DNA of 56,392 bases from Actinomadura fibrosa (GTDB lineage Bacteria; Actinomycetota; Actinomycetes; Streptosporangiales; Streptosporangiaceae), in NCBI RefSeq assembly GCF_900659615.1, contig NZ_CAACUY010000044.1, forward strand, positions 1-56,392. Direction: 5' to 3'. Made by a program: the position numbers and the translations under genes. Position 1 is the stretch's first letter; the number at the start of each line of letters is the position of its first letter. The notes under the pieces were generated by a model. That model was not told the origin of the DNA. It searched no databases and saw only the letters and a program-made list of their open reading frames with translations. This document shows, piece after piece, positions 6,124-13,897 of the stretch.

Positions 6124-8154
6124 ATGACTGAGATCGAGAGGCACGCCTACGACGTCGTGGTGATCGGCGCCGGCGGCGCCGGGCTGCGGGCGGCGATCGA
6201 GGCCCGCCTCCAGGGCAAGCGGACGGCGATCATCTCCAAGTCGCTGTTCGGCAAGGCGCACACGGTGATGGCGGAGGGCGGCGCCGCCGCGGCGATGGGG
6301 AACGTCAACCCCAACGACAACTGGCAGGTGCACTTCCGCGACACCATGCGCGGCGGCAAGTTCCTCAACAACTGGCGGATGGCGGAGCTGCACGCCAAGG
6401 AGGCGCCGGACCGCGTCTGGGAGCTGGAGCACTGGGGCGCGCTGTTCGACCGCACCAAGGACGGCAAGATCAGCCAGCGGAACTTCGGCGGGCACGAGTA
6501 CCCGCGGCTGGCGCACGTCGGCGACCGGACGGGCCTGGAGCTGATCCGCACGGCCCAGCAGAAGATCGTGGCGCTCCAGCAGGAGGACCACCGCGAGCAC
6601 GGCGACTACGAGGCCCGCCTCAAGGTGTGGGCCGAGACGACGGTGACGCGGCTCCTCAAGGACGGGGACCGGATCAGCGGCGCGTTCGCCTACGTCCGGG
6701 AGACCGGGAAGTTCGTCGTGTTCGAGGCGCCCGCGGTGGTGCTCGCCACGGGCGGCATCGGCAAGGCGTTCAAGGTGACGTCCAACTCCTGGGAGTACAC
6801 GGGGGACGGGCACTCGCTGGCCCTCCTGGCGGGGGCGACGCTCCTGAACATGGAGTTCGTGCAGTTCCACCCCACGGGCATGGTCTGGCCGCCGTCCGTC
6901 AAGGGCATCCTCGTGACGGAGTCGGTGCGAGGCGACCGCGGCGTCCTCAAGAACTCCGAGGGCAAGCGGTTCATGTTCGAGTACATCCCCGAGGTGTTCA
7001 AGGCGCAGTACGCCACCACCGAGGAGGAGGCCGACCGCTGGTACGACGACCCGGACAACAACCGGCGTCCTCCTGAGCTGCTGCCGCGGGACGAGGTCGC
7101 CCGCGCCATCAACTCCGAGGTGAAGGCGGGACGGGGATCGCCGCACGGTGGCGTCTTCCTCACCGTCGTGGGGCGCATGCCCGGTGGGGCCGAGGAGATC
7201 AAGCGCCGGCTTCCCGCGATGCACCACCAGTTCAAGGAACTGGCGGATGTGGACATCACCCAGGAGCCGATGGAGGTCGGACCCACCTGCCACTACGTCA
7301 TGGGCGGAGTGGAGGTCGACCCCGACACCGGTGCCGCGCTCGTCCCGGGCCTGTTCGCCGCGGGCGAGTGCTCGGGCGGCATGCACGGCTCCAACCGGCT
7401 CGGCGGGAACTCCCTGACCGACCTCCTGGTCTTCGGACGGCGTGCCGGGCTCGGCGCGGCCGAGTACGTGGACGCGCTGGCGGCGCGGCCCACCGTGTCC
7501 GACGAGGCCCTGGACGCGGCGGCGACCGAGGCGCTGGCCCCGTTCGAGCGCAAGGGCGGCGAGAGCCCCTACGCCGTCCACGCGGAGTTGCAGCAGACCA
7601 TGAACGACCTGGTCGGCATCATCCGCAAGGAGGGCGAACTGGAGCAGGCCCTGGCGGCGCTCGACAAGCTCCGTGAGCGCGTCGCGAACGTGAGCGTCGA
7701 CCCCGTCGCGGTGAACGACGGACGCGGCTACCACCCGGGCTGGCACCTCGCGCTGGACCTGCGCAACATGCTCCTCGTCTCCGAGGCGGTCGCCAAGGCG
7801 GCATTGGAGCGGCAGGAGAGCCGCGGCGGCCACACCCGCGACGACTACCCGGGCATGTCCGCGGAGTGGCGCAAGGTGAACCTGGTCTGCCGGCTGGCGG
7901 GCGACCCGTCCTCCCCCCGGGTCGAGCTCAAGCGCCAGCCCATGGAGCCCATGCGGGACGACCTGATCGGGCTGTTCGAGACGGACGAGCTCAAGAAGTA
8001 CCTCACCGCCGAGGAACTGCCCGCGGACGTGGCGGCCGAGGCCGGGGAGACCGGTGGGACCGGAGAGGCCCCGGCGGGCGGCGCGACGGCCGCGGGCGCC
8101 ACGGCCGCGGGCGCGGCGGGCGCCGTCGAGGAGAACGAGGAGGGCGACCGATGA
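6124..8154 (+). CDS. sdhA: Succinate dehydrogenase flavoprotein subunit, Sdh1 type
   Basis: The 676-residue FAD-carrying catalytic subunit, which oxidises succinate to fumarate on the cytoplasmic side of the membrane. The Rossmann dinucleotide motif VVIGAGGAGLRAA lies near residues 11-23. HTVMAEGG near 47-54 carries the histidine for covalent FAD. FHPTG and GDRGVLKNSEGKRF surround the active site, and HTRDDYPG marks the C-terminal helical domain. It sits second in an sdhC-A-B operon, and its stop overlaps the sdhB start (ATGA). The last 45 or so residues are an Ala/Gly/Thr-rich and then acidic tail not needed for the fold. This paralogue differs in class from the type-B SdhA at 18499-20445. 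Confidence 0.95.
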   Translation: MTEIERHAYDVVVIGAGGAGLRAAIEARLQGKRTAIISKSLFGKAHTVMAEGGAAAAMGNVNPNDNWQVHFRDTMRGGKFLNNWRMAELHAKEAPDRVWELEHWGALFDRTKDGKISQRNFGGHEYPRLAHVGDRTGLELIRTAQQKIVALQQEDHREHGDYEARLKVWAETTVTRLLKDGDRISGAFAYVRETGKFVVFEAPAVVLATGGIGKAFKVTSNSWEYTGDGHSLALLAGATLLNMEFVQFHPTGMVWPPSVKGILVTESVRGDRGVLKNSEGKRFMFEYIPEVFKAQYATTEEEADRWYDDPDNNRRPPELLPRDEVARAINSEVKAGRGSPHGGVFLTVVGRMPGGAEEIKRRLPAMHHQFKELADVDITQEPMEVGPTCHYVMGGVEVDPDTGAALVPGLFAAGECSGGMHGSNRLGGNSLTDLLVFGRRAGLGAAEYVDALAARPTVSDEALDAAATEALAPFERKGGESPYAVHAELQQTMNDLVGIIRKEGELEQALAALDKLRERVANVSVDPVAVNDGRGYHPGWHLALDLRNMLLVSEAVAKAALERQESRGGHTRDDYPGMSAEWRKVNLVCRLAGDPSSPRVELKRQPMEPMRDDLIGLFETDELKKYLTAEELPADVAAEAGETGGTGEAPAGGATAAGATAAGAAGAVEENEEGDR

Positions 8155-8924
8155 GCAGCTACGAGGCCAAGTTCCGGGTCTGGCGCGGCGACGAGGGCAA
8201 GGGTGAGCTCAAGGACTACTCGGTCGAGGTGAACGAGGGCGAGGTCGTCCTCGACATCATCCACCGGTTGCAGGCGACCCAGGCCCCCGACCTGGCCGTC
8301 CGGTGGAACTGCAAGGCCGGCAAGTGCGGGTCGTGCTCCGCGGAGGTCAACGGCATGCCGCGCCTGCTGTGCATGACGCGGATGTCCACGTTCGAGCCGG
8401 ACGAGACCATCACGGTGACGCCCGTCCGCACCTTCCCGGTCATCCGCGACCTCGTCACCGACGTGTCGTTCAACTACGAGAAGGCCCGGCAGATCCCCGC
8501 GTTCGACCCGGGCGACGTCCAGCCGGGCGAGTTCCGCATGCAGCAGGTGGACGTCGAGCGCTCGCAGGAGTTCCGCAAGTGCATCGAGTGCTTCCTCTGC
8601 AACAACGTGTGCCACGTCATCCGTGACCACGAGGAGAACAAGCCGGAGTTCGCCGGGCCGCGCTTCCTCATGCGGATCGCCGAGCTGGAGATGCACCCGG
8701 CGGATGCCGCCGACCGGCGCGACATCGCCCAGCAGGACCACGGCCTCGGCTTCTGCAACATCACCAAGTGCTGCACCGAGGTCTGCCCCGAGCACATCAA
8801 GATCACCGACAACGCCCTGATCCCGCTGAAGGAGCGGGTCGTGGGCCGCAAGTACGACCCGGTGGTGTGGCTCGGCAGCAAGCTCGGCATCGTCAAGAAG
8901 GGGCAGGGCACCCCCTCCGCCTGA
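8151..8924 (+). CDS. sdhB: Succinate dehydrogenase iron-sulfur subunit, Sdh1 type
   Basis: A 257-residue electron-transfer subunit between SdhA and the membrane anchor. The N-terminal ferredoxin-like domain binds [2Fe-2S] through CKAGKCGSC plus a later Cys (RLLC). The C-terminal domain has CIECFLCNNVC and CCTEVCPEH for the [4Fe-4S] and [3Fe-4S] clusters. Its ATG overlaps the sdhA stop by 4 bp, so translation is coupled. A hairpin with a T-rich tail 26 nt downstream ends the operon. The length is close to Rv0247c (248). Confidence 0.95.
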   Translation: MSSYEAKFRVWRGDEGKGELKDYSVEVNEGEVVLDIIHRLQATQAPDLAVRWNCKAGKCGSCSAEVNGMPRLLCMTRMSTFEPDETITVTPVRTFPVIRDLVTDVSFNYEKARQIPAFDPGDVQPGEFRMQQVDVERSQEFRKCIECFLCNNVCHVIRDHEENKPEFAGPRFLMRIAELEMHPADAADRRDIAQQDHGLGFCNITKCCTEVCPEHIKITDNALIPLKERVVGRKYDPVVWLGSKLGIVKKGQGTPSA

Positions 8925-8950
8925 GTATTCGCCTTCCGCCCGCGGGGAAC

Positions 8951-8982
8951 GCGCGCCTTCCGTCCCGGAGGGCGCGCTTTCC
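8951..8982 (+). terminator. Rho-independent-like terminator of the sdhCAB operon
   Basis: GCGCGCCTTCCG (8951-8962) pairs with CGGAGGGCGCGC (8966-8977), 12 bp with one G-T pair, across a 3-nt loop. It is followed by TTTCCCTT. Confidence 0.75.
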
Positions 8983-9347
8983 CTTGCAGGACGCGCTTTC
9001 CCTTGCGGGGCGCGCTCCACTCCGAGGTCGACGCGGAGGGCGCGCGTCCGCCGTGCGCCCTCCGCGCACCATCGAGCGTCCCTCGCCGCCCCGGCGGCAA
9101 GGGGCGTTCCTGTGGCCGCGGCCGTACCCGGCGGGCGTGACCGCGGTCATCGGCGGGGGGCGTGCCCCCGGACCGCCCCCCGCCGTACCGCCGTTCCCCA
9201 GAACGCCGTGGCCGTTGGGCGGCCTTCGGCCGCACACGCCGTCCCCCACCCTCCCGCGTCCCGTCCCCGCCCAATAGGGAGAAGTGCACAGAACGCGTGA
9301 CTTATTCGTGATTCTTCGCCAGGTCCCCGGTCGCGCTGCGTTCCCTT

Positions 9348-9353
9348 TAGCGT
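9348..9353 (+). promoter_or_regulatory. -10 box of a leaderless crp promoter
   Basis: TAGCGT ends 7 nt before ATG 9361, and no ribosome site is visible. No good -35 hexamer is seen. Confidence 0.55.
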
Positions 9354-9360
9354 GGTGTGC

Positions 9361-10059
9361 ATGAGCGCCCTGGAGCCGGGCTCGTTCCTCGCCGAGCTGA
9401 CCGCGGCGGAACGCGACGACCTGGAAGCACGCGGCCGCATCCGCGAGTTCGACCGCGGGGAGACCCTCTTCGTCGAGGGGGAGCAGTCGGCTTGGGTGGC
9501 GGTCCTGCTGAAGGGCAGGGTGAAGGCGTTCTCCTATCGCGAGCACGGCGGCGAGGCGCTGCTGGCCGTCCGCGGGGCGGGCGCGCTGCTCGGGGAGGTC
9601 GCCGCGATCGACGGGCTGCCGCGCTCGGCGACCGTCGCCGCGCTCGAACCGGCGCGGGCCCTCGCCGTGACGGCCGACGAGTTCATGGCGTTCCTCCAGG
9701 CGCACGGCCGCGTCTCGATCCTCATCATGCGGATGCTGTGCCAGCGCTGGCGCGACGCCGACCGCAAGCGCGTCGAGTTCGGCATGTTCGACGCCACGGG
9801 ACGCGTGGCGCAGCGCCTCGTCGAGCTGGCGGAGCGGTTCGGCGTCCCGTACGAGCCGCGGGGCGCGGACAAGGGCGGCGGGCGGAGCGTCCGCATCACG
9901 CTCAGCCTGTCGCAGGAGGAGCTGGCCGGCTGGGTCGGCGCGTCCCGCGAGGCGGTGAGCAAGGCGCTGCGCACCCTCCGGCGGCACGGCTGGATCGAGA
10001 CGGGGCGGCGCAGCGTCATCGTCCACGACCTGGAGGCCCTCCGCCGCCACGCCAGATGA
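9361..10059 (+). CDS. Crp/Fnr family transcriptional regulator
   Basis: A 232-residue regulator with an N-terminal cyclic-nucleotide-binding beta-roll (residues about 10-125; RGETLFVEGEQ near 28-38, then GEVAAIDGLPRSATVAAL, the phosphate-binding cassette region). The C-terminal winged helix has the turn SQEELAGWVGASREAVSKAL. The recognition-helix residues R-E-x-V-x-K match actinobacterial Crp, which reads TGTGA-N6-TCACA. No Fnr-type cysteines are present, so an iron-sulfur oxygen sensor is unlikely. ATG 9361 is favoured over GTG 9352 because of the -10 box 7 nt upstream. Two matching boxes precede the sdhC gene 4 kb away, and control of sdh is the obvious hypothesis. Confidence 0.9.
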   Translation: MSALEPGSFLAELTAAERDDLEARGRIREFDRGETLFVEGEQSAWVAVLLKGRVKAFSYREHGGEALLAVRGAGALLGEVAAIDGLPRSATVAALEPARALAVTADEFMAFLQAHGRVSILIMRMLCQRWRDADRKRVEFGMFDATGRVAQRLVELAERFGVPYEPRGADKGGGRSVRITLSLSQEELAGWVGASREAVSKALRTLRRHGWIETGRRSVIVHDLEALRRHAR

Positions 10060-10110
10060 ACCGCGCACCGGACGTCCGAGGTGCCTGCGAGTACGCCGGA
10101 GCGTGGCCCG

Positions 10111-10116
10111 TACTCT
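10111..10116 (+). promoter_or_regulatory. -10 box of a leaderless lysR promoter
   Basis: TACTCT ends 7 nt before ATG 10124, which has no ribosome site. Confidence 0.55.
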
Positions 10117-10123
10117 GTGCAGG

Positions 10124-11137
10124 ATGCAGTTGCAGCAGCTCGCCTACTTCGTCGCGGTCGCGGAGGTACGCCACTTCACGCAGGCCGCGGAGCTCCTGCG
10201 CGTGGCGCAGCCTTCGCTGTCCAAGCAGATCCGCGCGCTGGAGACCGAGCTGAACGTGTCGCTGTTCAGCCGGGCGAGGGGCAACATCACGCTGACTCCC
10301 GCCGGGGAGGCCCTGCTGCCGCTGGCCAAGCGCATCCTGGCCGATGTCGACACCGCCCGCCTGGAGGTCCAGGAGCTCGCCGGTCTGCGGCGCGGACGGG
10401 TGCGCTTGGGCGCGACCCCGTCCTTGTGTGCGGGCCTTCTAGGGGACGTCCTGCGCCGCTTCCATGACGCCTACCCGGGCATTCAGCTCATGGTCGAGGA
10501 GGGTGGTTCCCGCGACCTCGTCCGGGAGCTGACCCGAGGTTCCCTGGACCTCGCGCTGGTCATCCTCCCGCTGCATGGGGATCCGCCCCTCGACACCACT
10601 CCGATACTGCGTGAGTACCTGGTGGTAGCCGCCCCGGCAGGCCCGGAGGTGAAGAACCCTCAGGAGCGTTCGTCGAAGGCGACGCAGATGCCGCGCCGTT
10701 CCTATCTGCGGATCCAGGATCTGCGCAACCGTCCGCTGGTGATGTTCCGGTCGGGCTACGACCTGCGAGAGGCGACCATCAGTGCTTGCAGGGCGGCCGG
10801 GTTCGAGCCCAAGTTCGCGGTCGAAGGCGGCGAGATGGACGCCGTCCTGCGCTTCGTCGAGGCGGGACTAGGGATCGCGGTCGTCCCGAGCATGGTCCTC
10901 GCCGGACGGCCCGGCCTGCGCGGAACGCCGCTCGTCCTGGCTGACAAGGACGACGAGCCTCCTCGCCGCGGTCACCACGGCCCTGGCCTCCTCAGGACCA
11001 TCGCCCTGGCTCACCGCAAGGATGTCGAGCTCACCCACGCCGCGAGAGCGTTTCAGGACGTCCTGGAGACCTTCCTGGTCGAGGCGGGGCTGGCAGGCAG
11101 CCTGCCGGCCGGAGTCGAGAACCTCGTCCACGACTGA
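10124..11137 (+). CDS. LysR family transcriptional regulator
   Basis: A 337-residue regulator. The N-terminal winged helix (residues 1-60; MQLQQLAYFVAVAEVRHF, AELLRVAQPSLSKQIRALE) is followed by a periplasmic-binding-protein-like effector domain (about 88-310; VRLGATPSLCAGLLGDVL, then AVEGGEMDAVLRFVEAGLG). An insertion of about 20 charged residues (KNPQERSSKATQMPRRS) interrupts the effector domain where the family usually has a short loop. The gene converges on the MFS gene with only 6 bp between stops, so the two are not co-transcribed, though a functional link remains possible. The effector is unknown. Confidence 0.9.
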   Translation: MQLQQLAYFVAVAEVRHFTQAAELLRVAQPSLSKQIRALETELNVSLFSRARGNITLTPAGEALLPLAKRILADVDTARLEVQELAGLRRGRVRLGATPSLCAGLLGDVLRRFHDAYPGIQLMVEEGGSRDLVRELTRGSLDLALVILPLHGDPPLDTTPILREYLVVAAPAGPEVKNPQERSSKATQMPRRSYLRIQDLRNRPLVMFRSGYDLREATISACRAAGFEPKFAVEGGEMDAVLRFVEAGLGIAVVPSMVLAGRPGLRGTPLVLADKDDEPPRRGHHGPGLLRTIALAHRKDVELTHAARAFQDVLETFLVEAGLAGSLPAGVENLVHD

Positions 11138-11143
11138 AACGCC

Positions 11144-12433
11144 TCAGACGGCCCCGGACGGTTCCGGCACCTCGGGCGCCTTCATGGGCGCCGACGGAGC
11201 GCGCGCTATCGACATCGACATGCCGGCGGCGAACAGGCACAGCACTCCCGCACCCCACCAGGCGAGCGTGTACGAGCCGAACGACGTACGGAGCACTCCC
11301 GCCCCCGTCGCGGCGGCGGCCGCACCGAGCTGGTGCGCGGCGAACACCCACCCGAACACGATCGTCCCTTGGGACGGTCCGAACACCTCGCGGGTCAACG
11401 CGATCGTGGGCGGGACGGTCGCGACCCAGTCCAAGCCGTAGAAGATGACGAAGACGAGCATGCTCGGGTGCGCCGAATCGGCGAACAGGACGGGCAGTAC
11501 GAGCAGCGACAGGCCGCGCAGAGCGTAGTACCAGCCGAGCAGTACACGGCTGTCGAGCCGGTCGGTGAACCACCCGGACGCCACCGTCCCCACGATGTCG
11601 AACACGCCCACCAGGGCCAGCAGGCTCGCCGCCGTCGTCTCCGGCATCCCGTGGTCATGCGCGGCGGGGATGAAGTGGGTGCCGACCAGACCGTTCGTGG
11701 ACGCACCGCAGATGAAGAACCCACCGGCGAGTAGCCAGAACGCCTTCGTCCGCCACGCTCCGGACAGGGCCCGCAGAGCCGTCCGGGCGGCGTCCCCCGT
11801 ACGGGGCGGATCCGGTTCGGCGACCGTCGCGCCATAGGGGAGGAGATCCACGTCAGCAGGACGCTCGCGCATCACCAGGACGACGAGCGGGACCACCGCC
11901 AGCGCGGCGACGGCGACCGTCACCGACGCGGCCCGCCAGCCGCTCACCTCGACGAGCCAGGCCAGCAGCGGCAGGAAGACGAGCTGCCCGGCGGCGCCGC
12001 CCGCCGTCAGCACACCGACGACCAGGCCCCGGTGCCGGACGAACCACCGTCCGGCCACCGTCGCCGCGAACACCATCGCCATGGAGCCGGTACCGAGCCC
12101 GACCAGCACGCCCCAGCACAGGACGAGCTGCCAACTCGCCGACATGAACACGGTGAGCCCGCTGCCCGCGGCCACGAGCGCCAGCGCGGCCGCCGTCACC
12201 CGCCGCACCCCGAACCGGTCCATCAGCGCCGCCGCGAACGGCGCCGTCAGCCCGTACAGGACGAGGTTGACCGACACCGCCGCCGACGTCGTGGCCCGCG
12301 ACCAGCCGAACTCGTCCTGCAAGGGCACCATCAGCACCCCGGGGGTCGCGCGGAATCCCGCCGCGCCCACCAGCGCCACGAACGCGACCGCCGCCACCGC
12401 CCACGCCCGGTGCGGTCGAGAGAGTCTGAACAC
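11144..12433 (-). CDS. MFS transporter, probable 12-TM permease
   Basis: A 429-residue integral membrane protein with two six-helix halves and a central cytoplasmic loop (RERPADVDLLPYG region, about 210-245). The first-half motif resembles motif A of the family (ALMDRFGVRRVTAAALAL), and the overall pattern recalls the oxalate/formate-antiporter-like (OFA/MCT) branch. The substrate cannot be told from the sequence. The start is GTG 12433, without a ribosome site; CAGAGT lies 6 nt upstream and may serve as a -10 for a leaderless message. It converges with the LysR gene. Confidence 0.85.
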   Translation of the reverse strand: MFRLSRPHRAWAVAAVAFVALVGAAGFRATPGVLMVPLQDEFGWSRATTSAAVSVNLVLYGLTAPFAAALMDRFGVRRVTAAALALVAAGSGLTVFMSASWQLVLCWGVLVGLGTGSMAMVFAATVAGRWFVRHRGLVVGVLTAGGAAGQLVFLPLLAWLVEVSGWRAASVTVAVAALAVVPLVVLVMRERPADVDLLPYGATVAEPDPPRTGDAARTALRALSGAWRTKAFWLLAGGFFICGASTNGLVGTHFIPAAHDHGMPETTAASLLALVGVFDIVGTVASGWFTDRLDSRVLLGWYYALRGLSLLVLPVLFADSAHPSMLVFVIFYGLDWVATVPPTIALTREVFGPSQGTIVFGWVFAAHQLGAAAAATGAGVLRTSFGSYTLAWWGAGVLCLFAAGMSMSIARAPSAPMKAPEVPEPSGAV

Positions 12434-12613
12434 CCGGTCACTCTGCTCGATCGCCCCGCCCCGGCGACAGTGACCAGAAGGTCAATCTCCCTACAGATCC
12501 GGCCAAAGCCCATCGACTCTTGTGAATTGAGTTCACGAGTGCTTTGATCGGTGATCAAGAAACAGGGGTGGCTGTCAGGGCGGCCCCGGTGATGATCCAG
12601 AGAGGACCCCCCG

Positions 12614-13171
12614 ATGCGCGTTCTGCGCCGTACCACCGCGACCATGACCTTGGCCGTACTCGTCGCCGCGGGCACCGTCTCCGGCACCGGCGCGGCGGCC
12701 ATGGCGGACCAGGCGCCGTCCGAGATGTTGAGCAACGGCACTTTCGACACCGGCAGCAACCCCTGGTACGGCAATGACGCCGACATCTCCGTGACGGACG
12801 GGGAACTGGAGGCCTCCGTGCCCTCGGGCGGATTCGGCGAGCTCCCGGGCGGAGTCGTCAATCCCTGGGACCGCTCGGTGGTCTACCCTGGCCTGTCCTT
12901 CACCGGGTACCAGCTCTACAAGCTCTCCTTCGACGCCCGGGCCACCCGGGACGTCACCATCGACGCGAGCGTCTACACCTACGAGGGCCTCTACATCCCC
13001 TACTGGGAACACCCCATCGAGCTGGGCACGAGCACCCGGCATTTCGAGGTTCCCGTCGCGGTCTACGCGACCGCGAGCGATCGCCGGCTCGGCTTTCAGC
13101 TCGGCACGGACGGCCCCTCTTACCGCATGTACCTGGACAATGTCTCGTTGACCCCCGTCCAGGACGACTGA
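12614..13171 (+). CDS. Secreted protein with a single carbohydrate-binding-module-like domain
   Basis: A 185-residue exported protein. A Sec signal peptide covers about residues 1-31 (MRVLRRTTATMTLAVLVAAG, AAAMA cleavage region). The mature part begins LSNGTFDTGSNPWYGNDADI, the classic entry strand of CBM4/9-type beta-sandwiches, and ends with YRMYLDNVSL, the matching last strand. There is no catalytic domain, so it may bind polysaccharide or cell wall on its own. The ribosome site GAGAGGA lies about 8 nt before ATG 12614. The sialidase-like gene nearby also encodes a secreted protein, but on the other strand. Confidence 0.75.
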   Translation: MRVLRRTTATMTLAVLVAAGTVSGTGAAAMADQAPSEMLSNGTFDTGSNPWYGNDADISVTDGELEASVPSGGFGELPGGVVNPWDRSVVYPGLSFTGYQLYKLSFDARATRDVTIDASVYTYEGLYIPYWEHPIELGTSTRHFEVPVAVYATASDRRLGFQLGTDGPSYRMYLDNVSLTPVQDD

Positions 13172-13198
13172 CCACAACGCCCGCACCACGGGGTGCGG

Positions 13199-13792
13199 TC
13201 AGGGCTGTTCCTGGAAGGCCGTGTAGTCGCTGATCAGATGCGATGGATTGGCTGCCCTGGTCAGTTCGACTTCCAGTTCCGGACGGAACATGTCGAAGAG
13301 CACGATGGGGACCGGACGTCCCATCACCTCCTCGACGAGGCCGCTGGCGTGGAGGTGGCGCGCCACGTCGACGCAGGCCTCGTCGAAATGGGCGTAGAGG
13401 CGTTCTAACTGCTCATCCGTGGGGTCGTTCTCGTCCCAGAGGTCTCGGCTCTTGACCTCGTCCAGATAGAGGGACGTTCCGGTCGGGTCATCGGGGTGAT
13501 GGCCTATCGGGCCGGACTCGTCCAGAAGGAAGTAGGCGTAACTCCAGCGGATCTCGCCGGGATCGGGGTCCGACGCCGCGTCCAGATTGCGTTTGACCTC
13601 GGCCTCGGTGTTGTAGCCGATGGCCATGTACGGGTCGTACGGATAGTCCCAGAGTTCGTGGACGGTCGAGTACTCGCCGTGCGAGATCCGCAGCGACACC
13701 ACGTAGATGTCGGGACGCAGTTTCTCGGGGAACGACGTCAGCGCGCGTTCGCCCGCCTGGCGCATGTGCTGCTGGAGGGTCATGCAGCTCAT
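13199..13792 (-). CDS. Conserved-looking hypothetical protein, DUF4303-like
   Basis: An acidic cytoplasmic protein of 197 residues (start ATG 13792, with GAGGAATC just before it; ATG 13783 and ATG 13822 are alternatives). The N-terminal part resembles DUF4303 proteins (helix TLQQHMRQAGERALTSFPE, then IYVVSLRISHGEYSTV and GYNTEAEV), which often accompany polymorphic toxin immunity genes. The similarity is judged by eye and is weak. No toxin gene is adjacent. Upstream lies a strong terminator (13849-13889) separating it from the sialidase gene, so it needs its own promoter. Confidence 0.55.
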   Translation of the reverse strand: MSCMTLQQHMRQAGERALTSFPEKLRPDIYVVSLRISHGEYSTVHELWDYPYDPYMAIGYNTEAEVKRNLDAASDPDPGEIRWSYAYFLLDESGPIGHHPDDPTGTSLYLDEVKSRDLWDENDPTDEQLERLYAHFDEACVDVARHLHASGLVEEVMGRPVPIVLFDMFRPELEVELTRAANPSHLISDYTAFQEQP

Positions 13793-13848
13793 GATTCCTC
13801 GTCCGCGCGAGTTCCTCAGCAACTCATGCGCACCGCCGGAAACACGCG

Positions 13849-13889
13849 GACGCCACCCGCCGGCGCTCTTCGCGCCGGCGGGCGGCGTC
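13849..13889 (-). terminator. Strong hairpin terminator after the sialidase-like gene
   Basis: An 18-bp arm (13849-13866) pairs with 13872-13889 with a single mismatch across the loop TCTTC. It lies 9 nt past the sialidase stop. Confidence 0.75.
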
Positions 13890-13897
13890 CGGGTGGA

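Larger units (their letters stand above)
8925..9360. other. 436-bp intergenic region between sdhB and the Crp-family gene
   Basis: It contains the sdh terminator (8951-8982). A 15-bp direct repeat, CGCGCTTTCCCTTGC, occurs at 8973-8987 and 8992-9006. Several other G+C-rich hairpin-forming stretches follow up to about 9260. An A+T-richer 80 bp (9280-9355) precedes the crp start. I see no credible gene and no clear CRP box here. Confidence 0.6.

Noticed and set aside
5266..7833. 855-codon minus-strand open frame opposite sdhC/sdhA
   Set aside because: Shadow of the strongly conserved sdhC-sdhA genes, with typical high-GC antisense composition.
9280..9355. CRP site for autoregulation of the Crp gene
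   Set aside because: GTGAC/GTGAT half-sites are in direct, not inverted, orientation.
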